Source: Kaistella montana
Lineage (GTDB): Bacteria > Bacteroidota > Bacteroidia > Flavobacteriales > Weeksellaceae
DNA: 64,000 nt
Assembly: GCF_024436175.1 (NCBI RefSeq)
Contig: NZ_JANFQP010000001.1
Coordinates: 434,001-498,000 of the forward strand
Direction of reading: 5' to 3'
This document shows positions 53,779 through 62,234 of this stretch, piece by piece (the first letter of the stretch is position 1; each line of letters starts with the position of its first letter). Under the pieces are notes generated by a model that did not search any database, had not been told where the DNA came from, and was given only the letters and a program-made list of their open reading frames with translations. Made by a program: the position numbers and the translations under genes.

Positions 53779-56181
53779 ATGAAAATCTCAAACAACTGGC
53801 TTAAAGATTACATCAAAACCGAACTAAAATCTGATAAAATAGGAGAATATCTCACCGATATTGGTTTGGAAGTAGAAGGAATCGAAAAATATGAAGCGAT
53901 AAAAGGAAGCCTGGAAGGAATTGTCGTAGGAAAAGTTTTGACTTGCGAACAACACCCGAATGCTGATAAATTAAAGAAAACCACTGTAGAAGTAGGTAAC
54001 GGTAAGATATTGAATATCGTTTGTGGGGCACCGAACGTCGCAGCAGGACAAACCGTTCCAGTTGCTGTAATCGGAACAAAAATATATGCTAAAGATGGAA
54101 GTTCATTTGCCATCAAAGAAGCTAAAATTCGTGGCGAAGTTTCGCAAGGAATGATTTGCGCGGAAGACGAATTGGGATTGAGCGATGATCACGGCGGAAT
54201 AATGATTTTGGATGAAAACAAATTTGAAATCGGGAAAAATTTCGCAGATTATTTTGAGCTTGCAACGGATGAAGTTTACGAAATTGGATTGACGCCGAAC
54301 CGAACTGATGCAATGTCGCATTATGGAGTTGCGAGAGATTTGAACGCATTTTTGGTTTCAAACCAAATGAAATCGCAGTTTGAAAAAGTATCTTCTAAAG
54401 CTTTAAATGTTGAAGGGACAAACGATTTCCAATTGGAAGTTGAGGATACTGAATTGGCGCCAAGATACATCGGAGCGGTAATTGAGAACGTCCAAGTAGC
54501 CGATTCTCCAGATTGGTTGAAACAAAGATTAAAAGCCATCGGGTTGAGTCCGATTAATAATATTGTAGATATTACCAACTATATTTTACATGGATTTGGG
54601 CAACCTCTTCATGCTTTTGATGCCGATAAAATTGCCGGAAAAAAAGTAAAAGTTGGAGTTAATGCTGAAGGAACGAAATTTACAACTTTAGATGGTGTTG
54701 AAAGAACATTGAACGGAACTGAAATCATGATTAAAGACGGAAACAACGAGCCGATGTGTATCGCAGGAGTTTTCGGTGGATTGAATTCCGGAGTTTCAGA
54801 AAATACAAAAACCATCTTCCTCGAAAGTGCATATTTTAACCCAGTTGCGGTGCGAAAAGGAGCGAAATATCATGGCTTAAATACCGATGCTTCCTTCCGT
54901 TTCGAACGTGGAGTAGATCCGAATAATACGAATATTGCTATCAGTCACGCGATTTCAATGATTCAGGAAATTGCCGGCGGAGAATTGAAAGGAGAGTTGT
55001 TGGAACATTTCCCTCAAAAAATTGAAAACAACTATATTATTTTGAGATTTTCTAAAGTTGAGCAAATTTTAGGAACCAAAATTCATAAAGAAAAGATTAA
55101 AGAAATTCTGAAATCACTTGAAATAGAAGTTCTTAATGAAATCCAAAATGGTTTAGAAATTTCCGTTCCTCCTTATCGCGCAGATGTCACCAGAGAAATC
55201 GATGTGATTGAAGAAATCCTTAGAATTTATGGTTATAACAAGATTGATGCGCCACAGAAAATCTCTTTTACACCGGTGAAATTGAGTTTTGATGACCAAG
55301 ATGCTCTTGAAAATTCTTGGGCAAGAACTTTACAAAGCAATGGCTTCAACGAGGTGATGAATAACTCCCTGACTTCAGTGAAAGATGAAACCGATGCGGT
55401 GAAATTGCTCAATCCATTGAGTGGCGATTTAGCATTTATGAGAAAATCTCTATTGGAGGGACTTTTGGAGAATGCGGATTATAATATTAAAAGAAAAAAT
55501 CAGGATATTAAATTCTTCGAACTCGGAAAAATTTATCACAAAAAAGAAAAATACACAGAACGAAAACAGCTTGCCATTTTGGTTTCTGGAAGAAATGTTG
55601 CCGAAAATTGGCTTCAACAGAAATCAGTAACGGATTTTTATTATTTAAAATCTTACGTTAAAGTTCTTTTGGATAAATTGAACTTAAATATTGAAGAAAA
55701 AGCGTTGGAAGATGAGCGTTTTTCCGATGCGTTGCAATTGATTTCTAAAGGTGAAGTGATCGCGAGATTGGGAAAAGTTTCTCCGGAATTTTTGAAAGAT
55801 GCAGATATTGATCAAGAATGTTTCTATGCAGAAATTGAAATCGAAACTTGCCAAAAACTTCGCGAAAATGGTAATTTGAAGTTTGTTGATATTCCGAAAT
55901 TCAACAAAATCAGAAGAGATCTTGCATTGCTGATTGACAAAAATGTAAGTTATTCCGAATTATACCAAGCTGCGAAGAAAAATCCTTCGAAATATTTAAA
56001 AAACATCAATCTTTTTGATGTTTACGAAGGTAAAAATCTTCCGGAAGGTAAGAAATCTTATGCAATGAGTTTTGAACTTTTAAATGAAGAAAAAACTTTG
56101 GAAGAAAAAGAAATCAGTGAAGTGATGAATTCTTTGATAAAGACTTTCCAGAAAGAATTTTCGGCTGAACTAAGATCTTAA
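53779..56181 (+). CDS. pheT: Phenylalanine--tRNA ligase beta subunit
   Basis: An 800-residue subunit of the heterotetrameric synthetase. The N-terminal tRNA-binding OB domain (VVGKVLTCEQHPNADKLKKT, VCGAPNV) is followed by the B3/B4 editing domain (LGLSDDHGGIMIL and onward), B5 (PPYRADVTREIDVIEEILRI), a class II-like core and a C-terminal FDX-ACB anticodon-recognition domain (FVDIPKFNKIRRDLALLIDK). Length is normal. pheS is not adjacent, so the subunits are encoded separately. A terminator follows. Confidence 0.97.
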   Translation: MKISNNWLKDYIKTELKSDKIGEYLTDIGLEVEGIEKYEAIKGSLEGIVVGKVLTCEQHPNADKLKKTTVEVGNGKILNIVCGAPNVAAGQTVPVAVIGTKIYAKDGSSFAIKEAKIRGEVSQGMICAEDELGLSDDHGGIMILDENKFEIGKNFADYFELATDEVYEIGLTPNRTDAMSHYGVARDLNAFLVSNQMKSQFEKVSSKALNVEGTNDFQLEVEDTELAPRYIGAVIENVQVADSPDWLKQRLKAIGLSPINNIVDITNYILHGFGQPLHAFDADKIAGKKVKVGVNAEGTKFTTLDGVERTLNGTEIMIKDGNNEPMCIAGVFGGLNSGVSENTKTIFLESAYFNPVAVRKGAKYHGLNTDASFRFERGVDPNNTNIAISHAISMIQEIAGGELKGELLEHFPQKIENNYIILRFSKVEQILGTKIHKEKIKEILKSLEIEVLNEIQNGLEISVPPYRADVTREIDVIEEILRIYGYNKIDAPQKISFTPVKLSFDDQDALENSWARTLQSNGFNEVMNNSLTSVKDETDAVKLLNPLSGDLAFMRKSLLEGLLENADYNIKRKNQDIKFFELGKIYHKKEKYTERKQLAILVSGRNVAENWLQQKSVTDFYYLKSYVKVLLDKLNLNIEEKALEDERFSDALQLISKGEVIARLGKVSPEFLKDADIDQECFYAEIEIETCQKLRENGNLKFVDIPKFNKIRRDLALLIDKNVSYSELYQAAKKNPSKYLKNINLFDVYEGKNLPEGKKSYAMSFELLNEEKTLEEKEISEVMNSLIKTFQKEFSAELRS

Positions 56182-56201
56182 AATTCAATTATATTATATA
56201 G

Positions 56202-56232
56202 AAAACATCCTGAAAATAGGATGTTTTTTTTT
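56202..56232 (+). terminator. Terminator after pheT
   Basis: AAAACATCCT (56202-56211) pairs perfectly with AGGATGTTTT (56218-56227) around GAAAAT, with further T residues. Confidence 0.9.
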
Positions 56233-56374
56233 GTTTTATAATGACATAATAAATAATATTACTTAAATTTGAGCGAATAAACCGATATAAAATCTTCATC
56301 GGCCAAATTATTTTTATAAGAAATAGGCAGAAATTATCTCTGGCAAAAAATTAAATCTATAAAAAGAATCGATT

Positions 56375-56773
56375 ATGAAAAACATTTTTTTATCAATATT
56401 TGCGACCGTTGCTTTGGCATCTTGTTCTTCGCTTTCAAGCACTAAAGTTGGAGGTTCGCAAGCAAATATCGCGGGAACTAAATGGGTTTTGGCGGATCAA
56501 GTGAAAGGAAAAACGCCAACATTGAATATAGAAACAAATAAAATTACTGGAAACGGAGGTTGCAACAGTTATTTCGGTGAAGTTCTTCTGGATGCTACAG
56601 CGGGTAATTTTTCGGCAAAAAATATTGGTTCAACCAAAATGGCTTGTGCAGATATGTCGGTGGAATCTAACTTTTTCAGCATGTTGAGCGAAGCCAATAA
56701 ATATGTGGTAAGCGGAAATACATTAGAATTGTATAAAGGAAATCTGCTGCTTTTGAAATTCAATAAACAATAG
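56375..56773 (+). CDS. META domain (HslJ-like) lipoprotein
   Basis: A 132-residue protein with lipobox ATVALASC|SSL. The remainder is one META domain, seen in IAGTKWVLADQVKGKTPTL, GNGGCNSYFGEV (a hallmark Cys-Asn) and IGSTKMACADMSVESNFFSM, ending in LELYKGNLLLLKF. HslJ-type proteins are linked to heat and antibiotic stress in enterobacteria; the function here is unknown. It ends at a terminator shared with a convergent gene. Confidence 0.9.
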   Translation: MKNIFLSIFATVALASCSSLSSTKVGGSQANIAGTKWVLADQVKGKTPTLNIETNKITGNGGCNSYFGEVLLDATAGNFSAKNIGSTKMACADMSVESNFFSMLSEANKYVVSGNTLELYKGNLLLLKFNKQ

Positions 56774-56792
56774 ATTTCATAAAATAAAGACC

Positions 56793-56826
56793 AAAAAAAA
56801 GGAACTCGATTGAGCTCCTTTTTTTG
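56793..56826. terminator. Bidirectional terminator between META lipoprotein and acidic protein genes
   Basis: An A-run plus GGAACTC (to 56807) pairs with GAGCTCC (56812-56818) and a T-run, with one mismatch. It suits both convergent genes. Confidence 0.8.
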
Positions 56827-56831
56827 TTTTA

Positions 56832-57074
56832 TTATTCGTCGTCGTCTTCTTCGTCATATTTTGCGAGTTCGTCATCGCACCATTTGAAGGCAGCTTCTAC
56901 CACTTTAGTGGCTTCATCGGCCATTGTTTCCTCGTCATCACCTTCCAAATCATCCAACCATTCAACTTCCTCTTCTTCTACGTTTAGGATAAATCTAGGA
57001 TATTCCGTGTGAACAACAAATAAATCTTCAGGAAAATCTGAATTGTCGGCTAATAAAAATTTTGGTAATTTCAT
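56832..57074 (-). CDS. Small acidic conserved protein
   Basis: An 80-residue, strongly acidic soluble protein (MKLPKFLLADNSDFPEDLFV at the start and a run of Glu and Asp at the end). I recognise the pattern as a short uncharacterised protein common in Flavobacteriia; HTEYPRFILNV and WLDDLEGDDEE are the most distinctive parts. It has no catalytic motif. It is 38 nt downstream of the membrane protein gene and probably read with it. Function unknown. Confidence 0.8.
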   Translation of the reverse strand: MKLPKFLLADNSDFPEDLFVVHTEYPRFILNVEEEEVEWLDDLEGDDEETMADEATKVVEAAFKWCDDELAKYDEEDDDE

Positions 57075-57112
57075 TTTTTCTAATGTTTAAACTTCTCCAA
57101 AGATAAAAAATA

Positions 57113-58435
57113 TTATTGATATTTATTCTCGTCGATTTTAATTTTTCTTAAAACTTTGAATTTTGTCAACGTATTGCGTCGAATCGTGTCTTTTGGGTTG
57201 AAAGTTACCTTCACATTTGGGTTCACAGTACTTATTAATTCTGCAATTTGCATTTTATCGAGCATTTTATCATCTTCCATGAAGAAATAAACGCGACCTT
57301 CTTCTAATTTTTCAGAATTCAGGAATTTAGTGATTTCTCGTCGGTTTTCAAGGTAATTTCCTCGGGAAAGCCAAGTGAAAACAAAACCGGTCATCAAACT
57401 TAAAATCGTAATTCCATAAGTCAGTTTGCCGAAAATTTGATACATTTTTTTGAAATAAACCAGCCAAATCGGGAACGAAAACGGCGCCATCAAACGATAA
57501 TCAATCGGATTTACCGAATAAAAATATTGGATAAAAAACGAACAAATGATTCCAATACTTCCCACGAAAACGAAAAATCGCTCCGTTTCTGAAAGTTTAT
57601 TTTTAATGAAAATAAAACACATCAAAAGAATATTCAACAAGCCAATTCCGTAAATCCCAAAATTGATGATTCCACCCGCCGGATTCGCAATATGAATGAA
57701 CGGATTGAAAGTCGTTGCCATTCCTTGAACCAATTCTATCAACAATTTTGACGTCGGATGAAGCCCGATTTCTAAAAATTCATCGATGTAATCGTCATTA
57801 AAATAATCAATGAAAAGAAATTTATACAAAACGATATAGGCAAAACCTACGAAAGACGAGTAAATAAAGGACTTTCCGTGAGATTTTCGGTAATTTAAAA
57901 TTCCAAAAAGAAAAACGCCACCAATAATAAAAAGTGCGGGATAACGAATGTTGTACAGCGCCAAAAGCGACAAACTCAAATATAAAAATGCCTTAAAACC
58001 CTTGAATTCACCAATGATAATTTGCCTTGAAACATAAAGAAAAAGGAACATAAAAGGCAAAATCAGCGATTCGCTCATCGTGTAAGAAAATATCGAAACA
58101 AAGCTGAAAATTCCACCCAAAAGTAGGGTTTCTTTGAAGTAGAATTTCTTTTTCCAAGCGAAAATTATGATGAAAAGATAAGCGAGAATTCCGATCAATT
58201 TGCTTGCCCAAAATTCATCAAAACCAAAGAAAGTGAAAAATTTCAAACTCAATGGATATCCGAGTGGAGTAGTCGTGTTATCAATTTCTGGAAACAGTTT
58301 CGAAGTCCGCATAAACCTGATGGAATCGGGATTTGTTCTTCCTTTTTCATTGAGCAAAAACCGCAGAACAATCATCACCAAAGTTAGGATGAAGATGGAA
58401 ATTTTCAATAATTTTTCTTGAGTTCTATTTCGCAT
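57113..58435 (-). CDS. Polytopic membrane protein, possible GT-C glycosyltransferase
   Basis: A 440-residue protein with about ten hydrophobic helices. The first extracytoplasmic loop contains NPDSIRFMRTSKLFPEIDNT followed by PLGYPLSLKFF, a layout reminiscent of GT-C (mannosyltransferase-like) enzymes in which an acidic residue in loop one is catalytic, but I do not recognise a named family. The last 70 residues form a soluble tail (EEGRVYFFMEDDKMLDKMQI). Possibly involved in glycan or lipid-linked sugar transfer, by analogy only. Confidence 0.7.
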   Translation of the reverse strand: MRNRTQEKLLKISIFILTLVMIVLRFLLNEKGRTNPDSIRFMRTSKLFPEIDNTTTPLGYPLSLKFFTFFGFDEFWASKLIGILAYLFIIIFAWKKKFYFKETLLLGGIFSFVSIFSYTMSESLILPFMFLFLYVSRQIIIGEFKGFKAFLYLSLSLLALYNIRYPALFIIGGVFLFGILNYRKSHGKSFIYSSFVGFAYIVLYKFLFIDYFNDDYIDEFLEIGLHPTSKLLIELVQGMATTFNPFIHIANPAGGIINFGIYGIGLLNILLMCFIFIKNKLSETERFFVFVGSIGIICSFFIQYFYSVNPIDYRLMAPFSFPIWLVYFKKMYQIFGKLTYGITILSLMTGFVFTWLSRGNYLENRREITKFLNSEKLEEGRVYFFMEDDKMLDKMQIAELISTVNPNVKVTFNPKDTIRRNTLTKFKVLRKIKIDENKYQ

Positions 58436-58525
58436 AAAAAATCGCTAATTCAACAAATTTACAGATTATTACTAGAAATCTGCATCATTAGCTGAATCAG
58501 CGAGAGAATTTATTGAGTTTCAGAA

Positions 58526-59416
58526 TTAGCGTTGGAACATTTTCGCTACTTTTTCTGCTTTTTTAGATTCGGAATAATCGTAGAAACCTTCACCGGATTT
58601 TACACCTAATTTTCCTGCCATTACCATATTTACCAACAACGGATTCGGTGCGTATTTAGGATTTTTGAAACCGTCATACATCACATATAAAATCGCTAAA
58701 CAAACGTCTAATCCGATAAAATCAGCCAATTGCAACGGTCCCATTGGATGCGCCATTCCCAATTTCATCACCGTGTCGATTTCCTCAACTCCTGCAACGC
58801 CGTTGTACAAAGTTTCAATCGCTTCGTTTATCATCGGCATCAGGATTCTGTTCGCCACAAAACCTGGATAATCGTTCACTTCCACAGGAACTTTCCCTAA
58901 AGTTTTCGACATTTCGAAAATCGCATCAAAAGTTTCTTTCGAAGTAGAGTAACCCTTGATGATTTCCACCAATTTCATAATCGGAACAGGATTCATAAAG
59001 TGCATTCCGATTACTTTTTCTGGGCGTTTCGTCGCAGCTGCAATTTTGGTAATTGAAATCGAGGAAGTGTTGGTTGCCAAAATGCAATTTTCAGGAGCCA
59101 ATTCATCCATTTGTTTGAAAATTTTCAACTTCAAATCTTGGTTTTCAGTTGCTGCTTCTACGATTAAATCAGCATTTCCACAAGCTTCAGAAAGTTGAGT
59201 GAACGACGAAATATTTCCTAAAGTTTCGGCTTTTTGTTCTTCGGTAAGATTTCCTTTGGCGATAATTCTGTCCAAATTTTTAGAAATCGTAGAAATTCCT
59301 TTTTGCAGAGCTTGCTCAGAAACATCTACCAAATTTACTTTAAAACCAGTTTGCGCAAAAGTATGGGCAATTCCGTTTCCCATAGTTCCAGCTCCTATTA
59401 CGACGATGTTTTTCAT
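58526..59416 (-). CDS. 3-hydroxybutyryl-CoA (3-hydroxyacyl-CoA) dehydrogenase
   Basis: A 296-residue NAD-dependent enzyme. The Rossmann motif is VVIGAGTMGNGIAHTFAQTG at residues 4-23; the catalytic region is GMHFMNPVPIMKLVEII with its His, and the C-terminal helical domain begins YPGFVANRILMPMINEAI. It oxidises short-chain 3-hydroxyacyl-CoA in beta-oxidation or butanoate metabolism. It is a stand-alone gene; the beta-lactamase gene lies 31 nt upstream on the same strand, so the two may share a transcript. Confidence 0.93.
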   Translation of the reverse strand: MKNIVVIGAGTMGNGIAHTFAQTGFKVNLVDVSEQALQKGISTISKNLDRIIAKGNLTEEQKAETLGNISSFTQLSEACGNADLIVEAATENQDLKLKIFKQMDELAPENCILATNTSSISITKIAAATKRPEKVIGMHFMNPVPIMKLVEIIKGYSTSKETFDAIFEMSKTLGKVPVEVNDYPGFVANRILMPMINEAIETLYNGVAGVEEIDTVMKLGMAHPMGPLQLADFIGLDVCLAILYVMYDGFKNPKYAPNPLLVNMVMAGKLGVKSGEGFYDYSESKKAEKVAKMFQR

Positions 59417-59447
59417 TTTATTTTTAAATTTATTTTTGAATTAAATT

Positions 59448-60338
59448 TTAGTTTTTTGAAGTGTTCAGAAAATCCCAAACTTTTTTAGAAACATCCGAAA
59501 TCAATTTACAAGTATCATCATAATTTTCCGTAGAATCACTTACAAAAATCGCGATTGCGTATGTTTTTCCGTTGGGTAAAGTGATGATGGCGATATCGTT
59601 TTCTGCACCAATTAAACCTTCATCATTATGACCAGAAGAACCGGTTTTGTGTGCAACTTTTGTCGATTTTGGCAATTGTTCTACAATTTTATTTAAACCT
59701 GTAGAAGTTCTGTACATCACGCCCAACAAAAATTCTGTTGATTTTTTTGATAAAATTTTACCTTCGTAGAATTCTTTCAACAATTTTGTAGCAGATTTCA
59801 CCGTGGTGAAATTCTCATACTGATTTTTCCACGCACTTTGCATTATTTCTTCGTTGTACACAATTTGTGTGTCTTTTACACCTTTTGAAATCAAATAATT
59901 GTGAACAATTTTTGGTCCGCCAATTAATCTTAAAAGTACGTCGCAACCGATGTTGTCGCTCATTGCAACGGTATATTCTATCAACTCAGAAATGGGCATT
60001 TCAAAGTTTCCTTCTGGATTTTTCTCACGAATTGGACTCCAAGTATTGGGTAAAAGTTCAGATTTTTTAATGAAAATTTTCTGGTTTAAATCCAATTTTC
60101 CTTGATCGACCAAATCCAAAACCGCCAAAGCAATATGGAATTTGAATACACTTTGCATCGGAAGTTTTTTCTCCGCGTTTTCATTATTATATTTAAAAGG
60201 AAAATCAATTCCTAAAACGGAAACAGCAACAGTGGCTTTCTTTCCGTTGGTAATTTTTGAAATTTCCTTTTTCAATTCAGCTTTTTGAGCGAAACTGATC
60301 AGAGAAAAAAACAAGAAAAGCAAAGTGAGTTTTTTCAT
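59448..60338 (-). CDS. Class A serine beta-lactamase, chryseobacterial type
   Basis: A 296-residue exported enzyme with signal peptide ending in SFAQ. Active-site motifs are SVFK (Ser63, Lys66), SDN at 127-129, NEEIMQSAWKNQYEN near 162-176 holding the omega-loop Glu, and KTGSSG from residue 231. The extended segment around the omega loop fits subclass A2 (CIA, CGA, CME, PER and VEB groups), many of which hydrolyse extended-spectrum cephalosporins. Substrate range cannot be read directly. There is no mobile element nearby, so it looks intrinsic. The Gfo/Idh gene lies 31 nt upstream. Confidence 0.93.
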   Translation of the reverse strand: MKKLTLLFLFFSLISFAQKAELKKEISKITNGKKATVAVSVLGIDFPFKYNNENAEKKLPMQSVFKFHIALAVLDLVDQGKLDLNQKIFIKKSELLPNTWSPIREKNPEGNFEMPISELIEYTVAMSDNIGCDVLLRLIGGPKIVHNYLISKGVKDTQIVYNEEIMQSAWKNQYENFTTVKSATKLLKEFYEGKILSKKSTEFLLGVMYRTSTGLNKIVEQLPKSTKVAHKTGSSGHNDEGLIGAENDIAIITLPNGKTYAIAIFVSDSTENYDDTCKLISDVSKKVWDFLNTSKN

Positions 60339-60369
60339 TCTTAAGTTTATGGAATTCGCAGAAATTCAA

Positions 60370-61335
60370 TTAATTAGAAATTAATTTCATAATTTCCAAA
60401 GCCACTTTCAAAGCTTCCGTTCCGTCTTCCAAAGAAACTTCTACTTCGCGATTTTCGTTGATGGCGTCGGCGAAACTTTCTAATTCATCTAGAATCGCAT
60501 TATTCGCTTGAATTTTAGGATATTCAAAAATAATTTGATTCTTTTCGCCTTCTGCATTTTCAATAATCATATCGAAATCGGAAGGGTTTTCCGGCGCTTC
60601 TTTCATTCTGATTACTTCTGCTTTTTTCTCTAAGAAATCAACTGAAATATAAGCATCTTGTTGGAAAAATCTAGATTTTCTCATCGCTTTCATCGAAATT
60701 CTAGAAGTCGTCAAATTCGCAACACAACCGTTTTCAAATTCAATTCTCGCATTACAAATATCCGGCGTTTTCGAAACCACACAAACTCCGGAAGCATGAA
60801 TGTTTTTCACCTTAGATTTTACAATAGAAAGCAAAATATCCAAATCATGAATCATTAAATCCAAAACCACCGAAACATCGGTTCCGCGCGGGTTGAACTC
60901 CGCTAAACGGTGAATTTCGATAAACATCGGATTGTGAATAAATTCTTTGGAACCAATAAAAGCTGGATTGTATCTTTCAACATGTCCAACTTGCGCTTTG
61001 ATGCCAAATTCTCTACATTTATAAAGGATTTCTTCTGCTTGTTGAAGCGTTTGTGTGACCGGTTTTTCGATGAAAAAATGCTTGTGATTTTGTATCGCTT
61101 TCATCGCATAATCGTAGTGATAAACAGTTGGAGTTACGATATCGAGCATGTCGATTTCCTTTAGTAAATCATCAAAATTATCGAAATATCGATATCCAAA
61201 TTCTGCTTCTATTTTTTTTCCGTTTTCCTGATCAGCATCATAAAAACCAACTAACTCATATTTTTCCGATTGATTCAATAATCTTAAATGGATTTTGCCG
61301 AGATGTCCGGCGCCGACTAAACCTGCTTTTAGCAT
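60370..61335 (-). CDS. Gfo/Idh/MocA family oxidoreductase
   Basis: A 321-residue NAD(P)-dependent enzyme. The nucleotide motif GLVGAGHLGKIHLRLL is at residues 5-20; the family EKP motif occurs in HFFIEKPVTQTLQQAEEIL, and the C-terminal beta-sheet domain starts near HVERYNPAFIGSKE with an active-site-type DLMIHDLDILLSIV. Members act on sugars, inositols or related polyols, and some in surface glycan synthesis. Substrate unknown. First gene of a leftward run with the beta-lactamase and dehydrogenase genes, with gaps of about 31 nt. Confidence 0.92.
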   Translation of the reverse strand: MLKAGLVGAGHLGKIHLRLLNQSEKYELVGFYDADQENGKKIEAEFGYRYFDNFDDLLKEIDMLDIVTPTVYHYDYAMKAIQNHKHFFIEKPVTQTLQQAEEILYKCREFGIKAQVGHVERYNPAFIGSKEFIHNPMFIEIHRLAEFNPRGTDVSVVLDLMIHDLDILLSIVKSKVKNIHASGVCVVSKTPDICNARIEFENGCVANLTTSRISMKAMRKSRFFQQDAYISVDFLEKKAEVIRMKEAPENPSDFDMIIENAEGEKNQIIFEYPKIQANNAILDELESFADAINENREVEVSLEDGTEALKVALEIMKLISN

Positions 61336-61444
61336 AGAAAATTAATTTTTTCAAAGATAATAATTAGTTGTCAGTTGAGAGTTGAGTGTTCATTGTTTTT
61401 TAATTTCAGACCATGATCAGCTAGAAAAAATCAACTAAAATTCC

Positions 61445-61452
61445 TATTTTTG
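61445..61452 (+). promoter_or_regulatory. -7 element of pcm
   Basis: TATTTTTG ends 4 nt before the pcm ATG, implying a nearly leaderless transcript. Confidence 0.5.
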
Positions 61453-61456
61453 TCAC

Positions 61457-62107
61457 ATGCAGGACTCATTTTTACATAAAGGGAAAAGAAAAATTTTGGT
61501 AGAATATCTTCGGGAAAAAATCGGGATTTCCGACGAAAATGTTTTGAGAGCAATGAATGAAGTGCCGCGACATCTTTTCCTGGAAAGTATTTTTGAAGAT
61601 TTCGCTTACGAAGATCGCGCGTTTCCGATTTTGGCAAAACAAACCATTTCGCATCCTTCAACAGTGGCAGAACAAACGGAATTGCTACAACTAAAAGAGA
61701 AAGAAAAAGTGCTGGAAATAGGAACCGGATGTGGTTACCAAACCGCTGTTTTGGTGGCTATGAATGCGTTGGTTTATACGATTGAACGACAAAAAGAACT
61801 GCACGATTTCTCGCAGAAAAAACTTCGTGAACTTCATTTAAGACCAAAATTTCAGAGCTTTGGCGATGGTTTTGCGGGTTTGCCAACTTTCGCGCCTTTT
61901 GATAAAATTTTGGTGACTTGCGGTGCTGAAATTTTACCAACAGAACTTCTTCATCAGCTGAAAATTGGCGGAATAATGGTGATTCCGCTTGGGAAAACTG
62001 AGGAACAAATCCTAACAAGGTTTACCAAAAAATCTGAAAAAGAATTTATAAAAGAAGAATTCGGTGCTTATAAATTTGTACCGATGCTTAATAATACGAA
62101 TCAGTAA
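61457..62107 (+). CDS. pcm: Protein-L-isoaspartate O-methyltransferase
   Basis: A 216-residue SAM-dependent repair enzyme that methylates isoaspartyl residues in damaged proteins. Signatures are AMNEVPRHLFLES, the substrate segment TISHPSTVAEQTELLQLKEK and SAM motif I VLEIGTGCGYQTAVL, followed by FDKILVTCGAEILPTELL and GGIMVIPLG. Length matches the family. It begins 4 nt after a -7 element, and the cytochrome biogenesis gene follows after 127 nt. Confidence 0.95.
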   Translation: MQDSFLHKGKRKILVEYLREKIGISDENVLRAMNEVPRHLFLESIFEDFAYEDRAFPILAKQTISHPSTVAEQTELLQLKEKEKVLEIGTGCGYQTAVLVAMNALVYTIERQKELHDFSQKKLRELHLRPKFQSFGDGFAGLPTFAPFDKILVTCGAEILPTELLHQLKIGGIMVIPLGKTEEQILTRFTKKSEKEFIKEEFGAYKFVPMLNNTNQ

Positions 62108-62185
62108 TTGATTTTGGTGGTTTTAGAATTTCATAGAAACTGATAAATAACATCTTTCAAATTCGGTTTTTAAGAATAACTAACG

Positions 62186-62193
62186 TATTTTTG
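62186..62193 (+). promoter_or_regulatory. -7 element upstream of the ResB/CcsA gene
   Basis: TATTTTTG fits TAnnTTTG and ends 41 nt before the ATG at 62235. Confidence 0.45.
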
Positions 62194-62234
62194 CAACTAT
62201 TTGAATTTTGATTTAATCCGATAGTTTCAAAAAA

